This document shows, one piece after another, positions 1 to 12,510 of a DNA stretch of 64,000 nt (position 1 is its first letter; each line of letters begins with the position of its first letter). The notes under the pieces were generated by a model. That model did no database searches. It saw nothing but the letters and a program-made list of their open reading frames with translations, and was not told the DNA's origin. Source of the DNA: Stereum hirsutum FP-91666 SS1 (Eukaryota > Basidiomycota > Agaricomycetes > Russulales > Stereaceae); NCBI RefSeq assembly GCF_000264905.1, contig NW_006763142.1, positions 856,597 through 920,596 on the forward strand, given 5' to 3'. The position numbers were made by a program, and so were the translations under genes.

Positions 1-2765
1 CATACGAACTACAGGAAAGCCAGCATGCCATTAGTCTGACACGTGCTCACATCCTCAAACAACGTCGTCAGATGCTTACACTGCGAACGTCATTCTGTAT
101 CATTTATGGGGCGATGGTGAGTAGGGAATTGAGTGTTATTCTATGAATACGTACGAGAGGAAAAGCGGGCTGTACTGCTCGTAAGCTGTCACGTTCAGCG
201 TTCCATCCAGATTTAAAATCTTGGTGAGGTTGTATTCCTTGCCGGTGTTGTCGAAAGCAGTACGAGAGGACATACTGTAAACAAGTTAGAAAACGGCGGG
301 ATTAATGTTGTAAATTACTGCTGATGTTACTAGATCTCTTGGACAAACAGAGTGGACTTACGGCAAATATTCCCCAAACCAAACGTTTGAATACTGCAGA
401 GCAGGCCATTGATGTACGCATCAGCACCGGCACTAGAAAAAACGGCAAGAGTAACATAAACCACATACGTATAAAGCCGGTGTCACAATCCCTGCGATAG
501 GCAAGTCGTCGTTAAACATTCGGACAAGGCCAAGCATAGTACAATAGACCCGTGAGCACAACTGTACCCGATCCCGCGCTCGTCCATCCACCACGCTCCT
601 ACACACGAGCCCCCACACGGATAGACAACAAAGAAGGGAAAACAAGTGCTTACAAAAAAAGAACACAAAGCTTGCGAAAATGTTCGCTTCCGCCCACCCT
701 TCAGGTGTCAAGGCATTACGTGTTCATACATTAGTGGCACGAGTGTGAGATGCGGTCAGTGTGTCAGTGAAACGTCGGGATTAGTACAGGGAAATGGACG
801 AACATGGGGTGGCCAGCCTGTGGAGCGATAGTTAGCGAGGGTGAGAGTAAGCTCAGGCATAGATCAATACGTGGGCGAGTGCGGTCTCATGTCAGAAGCG
901 GACATATTGACGACTCTGTCACGGTTCCGAACCCGCAGTAGCTCACGAAATTCCTGTAATGCGTAGGCGGCCTGGGACGAAAGGGGTGGGCAAAGGAAAG
1001 ATGTCGTGAAGAGGACTTACGGGCTCCCTGTGTATGCAATTTGATTCCAGTCGAATGAGAGCATTGAGAGCCCCAATCCACTTCTATACCTGCAGTGAGA
1101 GGGGATGCGAGCATATCAATTTGGGACGGGCAGTGTAGTCAACGGATGTAGCCATACCCGAACAACTGATTCACTACCTGATATAGACTATCAGCTATAA
1201 CTTGAAGTGGCGTATAAAAGGATATAAATACCGTATTCTGAGGAGCAATCCAGCATGCCCATGTGAAGACACTGTGTCATACCATGCAGAATCAGTGAGG
1301 TACGAAACAAAGAAGGGAAAGTCCTGAGTACCTCAAGGCTTGGAAGAGGTACCCTGGAATTATGTCTGGATAAAACAAAGGTCAACGACGGCTCATTTAG
1401 CAGAACGCTCGAACTTACACCAAACAACGGCACCGCCAAATGCCCAGGTAAAGAACCTCTCTCGACTGACACCTCCCTCTCCCCAAGGTCCTTCATAATT
1501 TTGGGAGTGGAGAGTATTGAACAGCGCACATTCCACAAGTGTATTTGGCCATACTGAACAAGAAGTACCATGTGTCAGGACAAGTGAAGCCATCGCCTAA
1601 GAACGAGGGGTAGTGTAACGTACTCATCGAGGGGGGCAAAACCAGGAACCGTCTTGCGATACCACCGATAGAGAAACCGATCATTTGTGAAGACATGACC
1701 AGCCTTTATGACATTAGCCAAGCTGAGAGGTGAGCCTAGTGGTACTTACATCCACTGATCTATAGAGCGACTAGGGTGATCAGTGTCAGGCGAGATCAGT
1801 GAAGCGGAAACTACTGACAAATGAAGTTGAATTCTTCATTGTAATACACTCGTTGGACTGCAATGATATCCGTCTTCGACAGCGTCAGCAAGCCATATGT
1901 TGTGCCGAAGTGCGCAGAAGCTATCACTCACAGCGTATGCAGACTGGCCGCTCACACCCGCCATTACCGTGACTAATACCTATGCAGATATTTTTGAGTT
2001 CAGACGTGTTGTAAGGACAATTCCAAGAGTCGACAGACATGTTCTTTGATAGTGAATGGCCCGGCGTTCAGGGCTATGCCAAAGATTCTACGATTCGGCA
2101 CAATGTAGGCCCATAACCGACCGATAGGATATACTAGAACTAGAGCCACAAACTAGGCGAAATATTAGTCAGGGAGAGACTGTCTTCAGTAAGACGACCT
2201 ACCCCCGTGATGAATATAGAGGGAAATCGTAAAGATAGAAATTGATTTAGTCCAGGGAATAGCTGGATGAGAGGTTGTCTCAGTTTGAAAGCAAACGCGG
2301 CGCGGTCCAAGACTTACGACAGCAGATGCGATTCCGAGTGTCCATGAGCGCAACGTCGATACAGGCATCTCGGTGTCGTCGAAGTTTGCAACTGCCGCAC
2401 GAACTTCTGGGTAAGGTGAGTCATCCTCTGAAGTCCCGTGAACGTGAGCTCCAGTTTGCGAAGTTGGATTCGGAGAATTGACTGACCGAGCCCTGCACTG
2501 TCGGGGTCATAATTTGGGTCGAAGAAATCAGAGGTAGTGGGGACCTATGCAGAGATTCGATCAGCTATAGGTAAAAAAGGGTGGGAATTATTTTGACAAA
2601 CCTCGTCCTCCTCTGGGGAATGTTGCAATTGAGTGAGCTCAACTCCAAGTAGGATGATCTTAAAGACCTACCTGAAGACTTCTCCGCATCACGGAAGCTA
2701 GAGCTGGACACAAACGATCCTGCACTTTGTCTGTCTCGATGTGATTCTTCAACAGTTGAGGGCAT
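1..2765 (-). CDS. Oligopeptide transporter, OPT family (3' part lies beyond the left edge)
   Basis: This is a multi-pass, probably proton-coupled, importer of small peptides or related compounds. Twenty-two exons join in frame: 2765-2672, 2612-2602, 2544-2487, 2427-2318, 2262-2203, 2152-2039, 1979-1932, 1873-1819, 1759-1750, 1703-1624, 1553-1419, 1365-1332, 1271-1232, 1177-1158, 1089-1021, 817-804, 698-654, 491-469, 393-362, 274-155, 94-80 and 8-1. The translation has the OPT landmarks in order: EDDSPYPEVRAAV, GPFTIKEH, TDIIAVQRVYYNEEFNF, QMIGFSIGGIARRFL, IWPNTLVECALFNTLH, CWIAP, VVNQLFGYRSGLG, SFDWNQIAYTGSPLATPWWAEAN and AFDNTGKEYNLTKIL. About 398 residues are inside the window, roughly half of a typical family member. 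No stop or frameshift was found. The start ATG is the first in-frame methionine of a hydrophilic N-terminus, as is usual in fungal OPTs. The family call is firm; the substrate is not inferable. Confidence 0.9.
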
Positions 2766-5700
2766 TTCATTCTCCCAATTGAGAGTCAGCGTCAAAATTA
2801 CTGTCGGTGTGCCAGTCGTTCAAATATTGCTGCGCCACTGTGCGATGCGTTCGTTGGATGGCAATTTGCGAGAATGGGTGGTTTCTCGCGTGGAGACCTG
2901 TGAACAGTAGATTGTTCACCTACCAACCTCTTCCGAGGATTTATCGCTACAAAAGATAAGGTCGGACGACCATCAGAGATAGAACATAATGCAGACTAAT
3001 TTTGCATTCTACTCACCGCTAAGAATCCTTCGTAAAATAGTTCAACGTACACTTGGGCGAGCTAGCTGTGTCCACCGGATGTGTAGTGCAGGGCACAGTT
3101 CGAGAGAAAGATAGTGGTAGAGCTGAGGAACAACATCCGTGGCTCCGCTAATGTGCGACGGGTCGACTTTCACATACTCACACACTCACAAAGCTCCTTC
3201 TCTGTTCTTTCTTTCCACGTGATTTCTCCATGTGGGACCCCGGCTTGTCGTCTCGGAGAAACGTTCAATGTTTGGCCTTCCATCGACTCTTTCTTCGGAC
3301 CTTTCCTCGCTCTTTATTTGCCTATAACCTTTCGGACTACTTCACGTACCTGTAAGATCCGTCGACGATTCCTACGTCCTTGGCTCTCTCGACACTTTGG
3401 TGGCAAAACACGGGGCTCGCTAGGAATCGGAGTCGGGGACACGCGCTTTACCTTCGCACACCTCCGATGGGACGCAGCCTCCATTCTGGATACCACCCAC
3501 AGATCCATACTCGAATAGAGGGTATCATCTCATGAGTAACTACCACTCTCAGTGGCATTCTATCTATAAGTTACTACTGGGAAGTGTATATGACTAGTCT
3601 ATTCTTTACTCCTTGACTTTTGCTTCTTGGTGACCTTTACCACTGGCTACAAGTTACGGTACGATTGTCTTCTAACCCCACTCCAAGCCCCTCTCGTTGT
3701 AGAGCAAAATCTGGTGCCTGATTGTCTGTCTTCTACAGAAGGTTTCCTCTCGACGATAACCGGATCTTCGCGAGGTGGTTTCGACCCAAGCTGGACTTCA
3801 TGTTCGTACCACATTTATCTGCTCCTCGTCCATGTGCTCCTCGTGCGCTCCTATCTTACTGCCTAGAATAATGGATGCGAGTCTGTTTTCTACCTTGTCT
3901 AACATTCATAGAGGCAAGAGTATTGAGACCTGAAGGCATTTCATAAGGCATGCCCGAATATCGAGATCGCCCCTGGTCGTCTCGCCGAGATGTTTTCCCA
4001 TATTCTCGTTGTGCCGGGCATCTTCAGATTGCTTTTCAGCATAACTTATGATCCGGCTCACAAAATTACCCTATGCTATTTCCCGAAGAGCCCTGATGAT
4101 CTACGATGAATCTGGTCCTGAAGAACATCAGAATACGCAATGGAGGGCCAAGTAGGATGAGATGCACTCTTTCTGACCACAAAAACTCACACCGAACACA
4201 TTTTCCCGGAGATCTGAGCCCGTATTTGCAAACATCAGTAATGTCCACTGCAATCCGTTGTCTCTGTTCTATCGAGCGCGATGCCCGATTTTCTCAAGAC
4301 CTTCCACCTTCAACTTTGATCTCACAGGACACCCGGATTCATGGTAGTGGATCAAAAGCCCTCAAGACCCCGGTAATTATAGCAGCGCCATGTTCACACT
4401 CTTTACTGCCATTTACAGATGCTCATAACGTTTCTCTCTTTTTCCACCATGCCTTCTTGTTCGAAATGAGGAACCTGCATGTCTGTAACAACATTGAGAT
4501 GAACCTTCCAACATCCACCTCCTTCACCGAGTCCCACTTCGCTGTTTTCGAGCCCGACTCTCCCTGTCTCCCCGACTCCCCGATTCCCCACTCCTGAACC
4601 TGAGAGATTTATTTTTATATCCCTCGTCATTCGTTCTGCTCTCGCAACAGGAGTACCCCAGGTGCCACAAATCATCGTCTTTGCGTTTGCGTGGACGAGG
4701 ACGTTCAGTACGACTGCATGGAACTTCTTCTCATTGCGCTGCCCAGCACGCAGGTCTCTCACGTCTCTTCGTCTTCGCATGAAGGACCTCACTCGGTAGA
4801 AACGACTTTTTATGCGACGGGCCGCAACGTCATCATGTTGACTATAGTCTCAAAGCTGAGCACGACAAGGGAAGCAAGGATGGCTTGGGATGTGAAGCAG
4901 AAGTATATTGTACGCATCCTTCCTCGTGCCTCCCCTCCTTATCTCACTAATTCTGGATGGTGGCGCTTATACTTATAGACGCCTGGTCTTCGCTACAATC
5001 ACTATATGTGACTCTGTTCTTTTCTTGCTCGATTTGAAGACGAAGCGGTACTCGCTGCGGGACAAGTTTGGAGCTCGACCGACCAGGTGTTCTTCATCTG
5101 AATCGCTGGCCGCTATCAGAAGTCGCTGTGCACAAGTGTGCACATCTGTCTCTTGGAATGTGCGACAATCGTGTCTTCTCGGCATGACCCTGTTGGGACT
5201 TGTCTTCGAGACGATATGAGAGCTCGGGCCTTGGACATAACGTGGGTAAGATGCGGAGATCGATGACTCCGTGACCGAGGGCGTGCGCATATTCGTACGT
5301 GAAGGTCACGGTGAGAGCTTTCGTTCGTTGCTGTGTACCGAGCTACAAAGGATGTACGAAACGTTGTTAGATACTTATATACATGCATATGTTTAGACGT
5401 AGACTCACGATTGGATGGTGAAGCCCTGATACTGTCCGAGTCTTCCGTGCCGAGGAGCGTCATTCCGGGCTTGTTGGAGGTGTCCTCGGGTGTATTCTTT
5501 CTATCATGTCCGAAAGGGTCGCGAAGGATATAGAATGTGAAATGCTATGTTTGAGTTTCCTCGTTGATTGAATTTGGACTTGCCTACTTTTGGAGAACCT
5601 CGGAGTAGATGGGCCACAACGAGTGGCCAAGGCTTCGGAGAAGTTCGGACAATTCTGACTCCGCTTCAAATGGCGCTGGCAAGGGTTCAAGGTTCCAAGT

Positions 5701-5981
5701 TTGCCGCAATCCAAGTCGTTCATGACCACCCCAGCATTTGAGCAGGGGTACGCAGTAAGTATTCAGAGCAGCGAGGAGTCTCCGCAGGATGATGAAGGTA
5801 TTCTGTAACGAAGCAAGGCATAGCGATGTGTGGCGCGCCACCTCGAGCTTCCAGGACGTCTCGCAGCGTCTCGTCTTTGCACCAATCTCGCCCTCGTGGG
5901 ACTTGGCGGCAGAGAGAGAATGACTTGCAGGACATATAAAGCAGCCGAGTCAAACTCACAGCTAACTGTGGCCCACATCGC
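2766..5981. other. 3.2 kb without a supported gene
   Basis: Several open frames of 60-160 codons occur, but none shows a domain I recognise or a convincing exon chain. The most protein-like patch is plus-strand 4640-4915. Two blocks there, ending ALPSTQ and QKYI, could be joined through a short intron, and the second contains LTIVSKLSTTREARMAWD. I could not extend it in either direction or name it. It may be an exon pair of an unknown or decayed gene. Confidence 0.3.
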
Positions 5982-7621
5982 TCAAACTAAGTCCTTCCCC
6001 TCAATCGCCTCCTCTTCGTTCTCATGTATGCGGTGTCGGCCATCGCCTCCATCCTCTAAGTCGTCGCTGTCTTGGTTTATCGTCATAGGTCCTTGGCCGG
6101 TCCAAGAGTTGCTCGCAAATTGAAGGGAAGAAACGGGTGCGTTCCGGGAGATGGCGACAGAATCGAGAGCTGAGACGCCGTTGTCTACGATGATGATCAC
6201 GATAGTTGGGTATATTCCCTGTGCATAGATAATGATAAGTACTGGAGCGTAAGAAAATATACGGAAGCGACGTCCGACTGTATTCTCGAGAGGTATGCAA
6301 CGATAACAAAGGGACACTCACGACGACTTGTTGGCCCAAGGTAGTCAATAAAACGGGGAGGAAATTTCCTGCGCTCCCGACGGGGAATGTGACGGGAACA
6401 AAATATGATAATTGTGTGGTCTAGTACGTGGATAGAAGTGTCAGTTAGAGCACAGCGATAGATGCTGTTCCGAAGGAACAGAAGATTGTGGCGTAGCGAA
6501 GTATCATCGAGGGCACGTACCCATACGAAGACATAGATTACACCAGATTCAACGATAGACCACAAGATCTTTTCTATTCTGTTCCTTCGGTGCGGTGTGT
6601 CTGTTAAGGCAGCTTTTAACAAATTTCTATGCCTCCTGTGCCGCCAAGACCGCATAAGCCTGGAAGTTAGCTATACCGGAGGCTGTCGTTTAAATTATGC
6701 AGTACGAAAAGGATGTACCATGCGATGTAGCCAATCGAGCCTGTTGCAGCGATGTTTGTGAGGATAGAAAAAGAGATAGCAGCAATCTCTATATCAGTAC
6801 AAATTGTGGCCAATTCGGCAGGGAATCCTTCATGAATGATGCAACCAACGAAACCCAGGCTCGAAGCTATGCGTATATTCATAGGTCGCGGTGGTCAGCG
6901 CGAACAACGCCGTGGTGCGAAGGAGGATAGGCTGACCGAAGGAACCGATGAGCAGAGCGATTAGTACCGCCCAGAGCTTGGGCAAATCGCGTGTCAGGAC
7001 ACACGCTCTCCACACTACGATGCAGTCACCAAGCCCGAACTTAAGCGGAAACGAATACGAGGTAAGGCCTCGCGAATAGCCTATTTTGAAGAGAGAGAGC
7101 GTGCGTACCTCAAAAGAGTATATGACGTCCTGAACTCGACTGAACAGTGCGATTATGCGGCGCCCTCTTGACACTCTTTCTGAGAATGGTAGTTCGATGT
7201 CGTCTATGAAATAGCTTCTTATGCTGATGTTTAGGACCGCTAGGTCGAGAGCCCACAATGCACTAGAGCATAGGAACATCAAGACGACGACGAAGAGCAA
7301 AGCCATTCTAGCGTTGGAACCATGTGTAGTTCGACTAACAGACACGAGTTAGTGTCCAACAAAGGAAGCAAGACAAGGACAAGAGCTGAAGATAGGTAGA
7401 CGTACGTTCGCAGCTTTAAGACCCTGAACCATAGAGCTATGTAAACCGCTGGAGGAGGCGTTGGATTAACGATCAAGTTGGAGAGTAGCATAACTCAGCG
7501 CACCATAGAGCATGCTCTCGAGAGCAAGATCGAGACTGTCAAATAATATGAAGTATCCGACAGCTTGACCAAGCTGGCCATCAGCTGGGGACAAGAACTC
7601 TCTTGATCGAAGGACAGTCAT
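5982..7621 (-). CDS. Seven-span membrane protein of unknown function, copy 1
   Basis: The model is 362 residues in eight exons: 7621-7504, 7448-7406, 7334-7109, 7039-6937, 6866-6719, 6635-6521, 6420-6322 and 6218-5982. It has about seven hydrophobic segments, among them MFLCSSALWALDLAVL, GDCIVVWRACVL, ATGSIGYIAW and VESGVIYVFVW. The C-terminus is acidic and hydrophilic (NEEEAIEGKDLV). Internal exon lengths of 43, 226, 103, 148, 115 and 99 nt are identical to those of the copy at 19534-21197. That identity was used to choose between competing splice sites, for instance placing the exon 6 start at 6635. Related proteins are widespread in agaricomycetes as hypothetical membrane proteins. A receptor role is possible from the topology but is not shown by the sequence. 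The start was chosen by alignment with the second copy. Confidence 0.8.
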
Positions 7622-8752
7622 CGTGACGATGGTGACTGGACTAAAAGCAAGATGCCTTTGACCCGGAGCTTCTTCTAGAGAGGACGAGCGTGACCGAGAT
7701 ATCACTCTCGTTCCGTCCCTTTATTATAACGCTCTGCACCAGTCTCGATTAAGCCTAAAACCCGCCTTGTGTTTGGTATGAATGCATCTGCGAGTACCGC
7801 AAGTTCCCATACCGGAGAGGTGACACTACTAATAACCCAGAACTACTGCAAGACATCCGTTCAGCCCACAAGGTCTAGAATGACGAGACGGGGATCACTT
7901 ATGGCAAGTATAGCCACTGTCTACGACGAGATGAGCTGAGGCTCTGGGTCGATAGGGATATAACGATACGTCTGCCTTGGCAAGATTGTATAAGTAGACC
8001 CGTTGTAGCCAGACAAACAGCCCAACGTCGCGGTGCGATGAAGCTTCTCATCTCTGAGACACGCAGAGCTCAACCATGAAGTACTTACTCTGAGACCCGG
8101 TACTGACGCTTCCGAGCCACGCAAGGGGCTACTTCGTATACGAGGACGCACCGACATTCACGGGCTTCAGAAAATCGGGGATCCAGGTTGGTTAAGGAGG
8201 AAAGCTTTCGGAGGGATGTACCGCGGGAAAAGGTTGCCAGAAGTACTAGAGCTTACAGAATCCCAAGGCCAAACATGCAGTAGTAGGAAGGTACAGAAAA
8301 TGGCCAATATAACAGAGCAACTTCCGCCGTCCGGCGGATGGGGGTAATTCGTAAAGGGGACATGTGTGGCGCGCCACTGAGGACGTCTATGGGCGCTTGT
8401 CGCGGACGTTGCCTTCGATCGCGGGAGAGTGTTGGGGAAGACAGTCTGTACGGTTGACTGCGACGGCGACAGCCAACGAGTTGACCCTTCCCTTCCTTTT
8501 CTCACCTTTTCTTTTTCCTTTTCCTTTGCTTTCTCTTACCCGCAAGTTGCTCCAAGTCCCCGAGCAGCCAAGTCTATCCACGACAGAATTCGCACGAACC
8601 CGCAACCCCGGTCGAGCACTCTAATAGGTGTCACCGATCCTCATCACATCCACCCGCACACTCGAACTTGCGAGTAGACTTGAGGTCTGATAGGACTATA
8701 GATCCTCGCCTTCACTTAGCTTAGAAGAATAAGCGACTTGCATTCGACAATC
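7622..8752. other. Divergent intergenic region with a pyrimidine tract
   Basis: No gene is seen. The stretch separates two divergently transcribed genes and presumably holds both promoters. A CT-rich run at about 8485-8540 lies roughly 210-270 nt upstream of the Spg1 start codon, a common arrangement in filamentous fungal promoters. Confidence 0.4.
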
Positions 8753-10138
8753 ATGGCATCGTCATCTTCCGCATCTGCGTCATCATCAACGGCTGGGGGG
8801 TCCTCATTAACAGCCCCACAAGGCCAGAACGCACATCCACTACTCGCCAATAACGATGAGAAGAACAGGTATGTACTTTGTTTGTCTCCGTTTCCGTATA
8901 GGGGCCTCCGCGAACTAATGCCGCGCGTCCGTTGAACGTGTATTAGCGTCGTGATCAAGGTCGGGATGGTGGGAGACTCACAGATCGGAAAGACGAGCTT
9001 GATGGTCAAATACGTCGAGGGCAGCTTTGACGAGGATTATATCCAAACGCTAGGTATGTATTCCATCTCGTGCTTTTACATTTCTACGCTTGCGGCCTGC
9101 ACATTCGGGGTGGCGATGCAGTGCGAGCGCTCGAGCGAACGAGTCAGCGGGTTTTGCGTTTCGCGTGGAGCCAGCGAAGTCAGTGCTGGAATTGGTTTTG
9201 TGGTAGTGCTTGACGGCACTCGACGTCGAGACCCATAGGAGCACCCAGCTTCGTGCAACTTAGGCGTTGTTGACCGTTTACCTGCTTCATCGATGACGCG
9301 CACTCTTCGCCTTTCAGCCTCTCCCAACCACTGGTCTCCTTGTTCGTCTTCTCTGACATGTCTGTCGAGGCCAGGAAGTAAGGTACCGAGTTGTGGCGCA
9401 CTCGAGCACTGCTCTTGTGCAGCTCAAACCAATATGTGTCTATTCTGGCGGGAGCAGGAGCGGCGTCTGTCCTCGGTGAAACGCAATCTACCCATCAACA
9501 CGGTCTCATACTTTCTTGTCGCGCCCGTTCTCTCGCCGCCGTACATTCAACGAGAATACTGAAGCACACTTTCGCCTTCCCTCGTAGGTGTCAACTTCAT
9601 GGAGAAGACGATCTCAGTGCGACGAACAACCATCACCTTCTCAATATGGGATCTTGGCGGGCAAAGAGAATTCGTGAACATGCTTCCGCTCGTGTGCAAC
9701 GATGCCGTCGCTATCCTTTTCATGTTCGACCTCTCGCGGAAATCGACGCTAAATTCCGTCAAGGAATGGTATCGACAAGCGAGAGGCTTCAACAAGGTGC
9801 GTTCTGTTCTTTTTGCATCCAATACCGTTCGGATAATGACAACTCCCTCTCCTATCTACCCTTTTCTTCGACCGATATAGACAGCCATCCCCTTCCTCAT
9901 CGGCACAAAATTCGACACCTTCGCCACTTTCCCACGAGACGAACAAGAAGAGATCACAAAGCAAGCGAAACGGTTCGCGAAAGCGATGCACGCCTCGCTC
10001 ATCTTCTGTTCGACGTCGGCTTCCATAAACGTGCAGAAGATCTTCAAGATCGTGCTCGCGAAGGCCTTCGACCTGAAGTGTGTGATCCCGGAGATTGAGG
10101 GGGTGGGGGAGCCGGTGTTGATTTATGTGGATGTTTGA
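8753..10138 (+). CDS. spg1: Septum-promoting Ras-like GTPase Spg1/Tem1
   Basis: This small GTPase switches on the septation initiation (mitotic exit) network at spindle pole bodies. The model is 229 residues in four exons: 8753-8868, 8947-9053, 9588-9796 and 9881-10138. The GTPase fold begins near residue 40 after an Ala/Ser-rich leader. The P-loop GDSQIGKTS is at residues 48-56, G3 reads WDLGGQ, G4 reads GTKFD and G5 lies at CSTSAS. The WDLGGQ form and the lack of a C-terminal prenylation cysteine fit Spg1/Tem1 rather than Rab or Ras proteins. Intron 2 (9054-9587) is 534 nt, far longer than the other introns here, and separates the codons of LG|VNFMEK without breaking the frame. Confidence 0.93.
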
Positions 10139-12510
10139 GTGTCGGGGTTGAGGGGTTAGAACGCGAGGCGGGGTGGAGGAGAGTGTGGTGGAAGGGAACG
10201 GAAGAGACAGAATGGGATAGGCTGTTCGAATATAATTGGAGGATAAGAGGAATGGGTGGCGCGGTGGACCAGAGCTAGACGACATGTAAGATCTAGGATA
10301 TGGCGCATGGGTAGGATAAAGCAGAGAATCCGTCGGTCACGCGCGGGGGGTGGATGGCGGATGGTATCGTGGACAAGGGAGGGTTAGGTGCATGCGTGAG
10401 GGGGATGACCAGTACAGGTAAGCATAACCCAGCATTTCAGAGCTCATCTTTAACACGACGTGTATTCCCGTAGAGCTATCTGTGTCTGTGGAAAAGCTTT
10501 CGGCGTGGTATTTCGCAGACGCGAAAACGGTAACGTCGCTCCGCATACGGCACAGAAGTCGCGCAGATATCCTGCGGCTGGTCATCGATACATCTTGGGC
10601 TTCGACATTCATTTTCCTCTTAGGTTTCCCTTCTTCCTCTCCTATGCCCCCCTCGCCCTAGTATGCATCACCCCTTACCCCGCCTAAACCATAATGTCCC
10701 GATCTATCTATCATCCTCCCTGCGCGTTTGCTTTCTGTAAGCATGTGGCTTGCGAGAGTTCTCGTCAATCCTTTCCTTTTGACTTTCTTTCCTTTTGACT
10801 TTCTTTCCTACGGAACCTGGAATATAATGGACTCTTGAGACTGTCCTGACCACTGTGAGCGTGGCGAAGGCGGAGTCCAGCTTTCATCACGCTTGCATCA
10901 CCCAAAAAGGTGGATATTTTCCGCCACCCCCTCGCTCCGCCACTCATCTACAACTTCTCACCTTCCACTCCTCATCCTCTCTCCCTTTTGTTCTCTTCCG
11001 GGCACTTCTTGTCTCCGCCTTCGAGTTCGTTTCATTTTCAGTCTCATGTGGTTGGATCAGTCTTGGTTTCGTTGCTATCGCATCTCTTTCAGTATACATC
11101 TTCCATTCCACTTCGTTCCATTCTCCCGAATCATGCACACGATCATACATCTATACGCGTAACCGTACCGTTATTTGCCCCCTCTTATCCTCTACATTTA
11201 GTCCCATCCCGCCAGCTTACAATTCCTGTTCGCGTTCTTATTCCTCACTTGCTATGCGCTCGCCCGTTCAATGGAGCTTCATGCACAATCCCGCCACGTC
11301 TTCCTCGTCGTCCGCGTCATTCACCTTTCTCGTGCTTCTCAGTTTCTGTCCATTTCTCTTTCTGTCCGCTCTAATCATTCATTACCTCCAATCGCGCCAC
11401 AGCCAACGCTTGTTACATACAATTTTCCCTGCATTCGCATTTCTCTCGTCATATTCTTTTTCTCCTCATTGGAATCACTTTGGTCTTGCGTCTCCCTCAC
11501 GTTCTACCTAGTACCTCTTCTACTCTCCACCCCCCTCCATCTTCCACCCCAACCGCAGTTTTCGGTGTCTGTTTGTGTTATATATTCCGTCCCGTCTATT
11601 TTTTGATTTCCGTGTCGTAAATTTAGTTGTTGTCAGTCGGTTAGTCGGTTCGTGTAACTGCGCCATGTTTTCGCTTTCGTCCAGGCGTCCGTGTAAGTTG
11701 ACACTCTCAAGCTGCGACGACTCCAAGATTATTGAGCACCCAGCCTTGCTTAGTCGAAGGCTGGGATGTTGAGCTCGGTTTGAAGTCGAACCACCACATC
11801 GGTGTTCGCCGTTGGGGATCTTGACGACAACCTGAAACGCGGTCGGCCCGCCGTTGTGGACGGACTCGAAAACCCGGTCGTGATGCGGCTCACGCGTGCG
11901 AAGGGCGTTTAGCCGAGCCTGGGAATCCGAGGTCAACTTCCGTTCCGATGAGCGCAGCCATCTCTCCCTCCCTCCCCCTTCTTCTCGGGCATTTATCGCC
12001 TGTTTTCTCCTCATCAACGTCGACGGTGGCCTTATATTTTCTGGGTTGAGCGAGAATATCCAAGACGGCTCTGTTCACTTACTTTGTGATCATTGACCCG
12101 CTTGATTCGAGTTCGGGATCTTGGATTTGAACGAAGGTAGGCATGACGGTCTCTTCGGTTTGTTGATTGCAGTGGGTGTTCGCGTGGGCTTCCCGCGATG
12201 TTTGACGTTGTGTTTCTGGTGCAGGGGAATCTGATTATGATTGTGATGCTGACTGGAAACCTCCTTTGGACTAGCTTTGAGCAGGCTGTATTATCAAAGA
12301 CCGACCAGTCTTGACGCTCGTTCCAAGTTCGTCGCGCTGGCTTCTTGAAGGCAATCAATACCCGCCCCCACTCGCAAACCACACTCCTTGACACTACCAC
12401 TCCTTCAACCTCAAAACTCTCAATCTCGTCCTGTCTTTCTTCGGCAGCTTCACTCCATTCGTCTAACTTCAACCTCATCATCGCCATTTTACTTCCCACC
12501 TTCAATAACG
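10139..12510. other. 2.4 kb without a gene, pyrimidine-rich
   Basis: Open frames between about 10850 and 11610 translate to Ser/Pro/Leu/Phe-rich strings caused by CT-rich DNA and show no domain. A short tandem repeat of a CTTTCCTTTTGA-type unit lies at about 10773-10812. The right half probably serves as promoter and 5' leader for the next gene. Confidence 0.45.

Noticed and set aside
10855..11606. Several overlapping long plus-strand frames (up to 218 codons)
   Set aside because: Composition is Ser/Leu/Phe/Pro only, caused by CT-rich DNA. There is no domain, and no codon pattern matching neighbouring genes.
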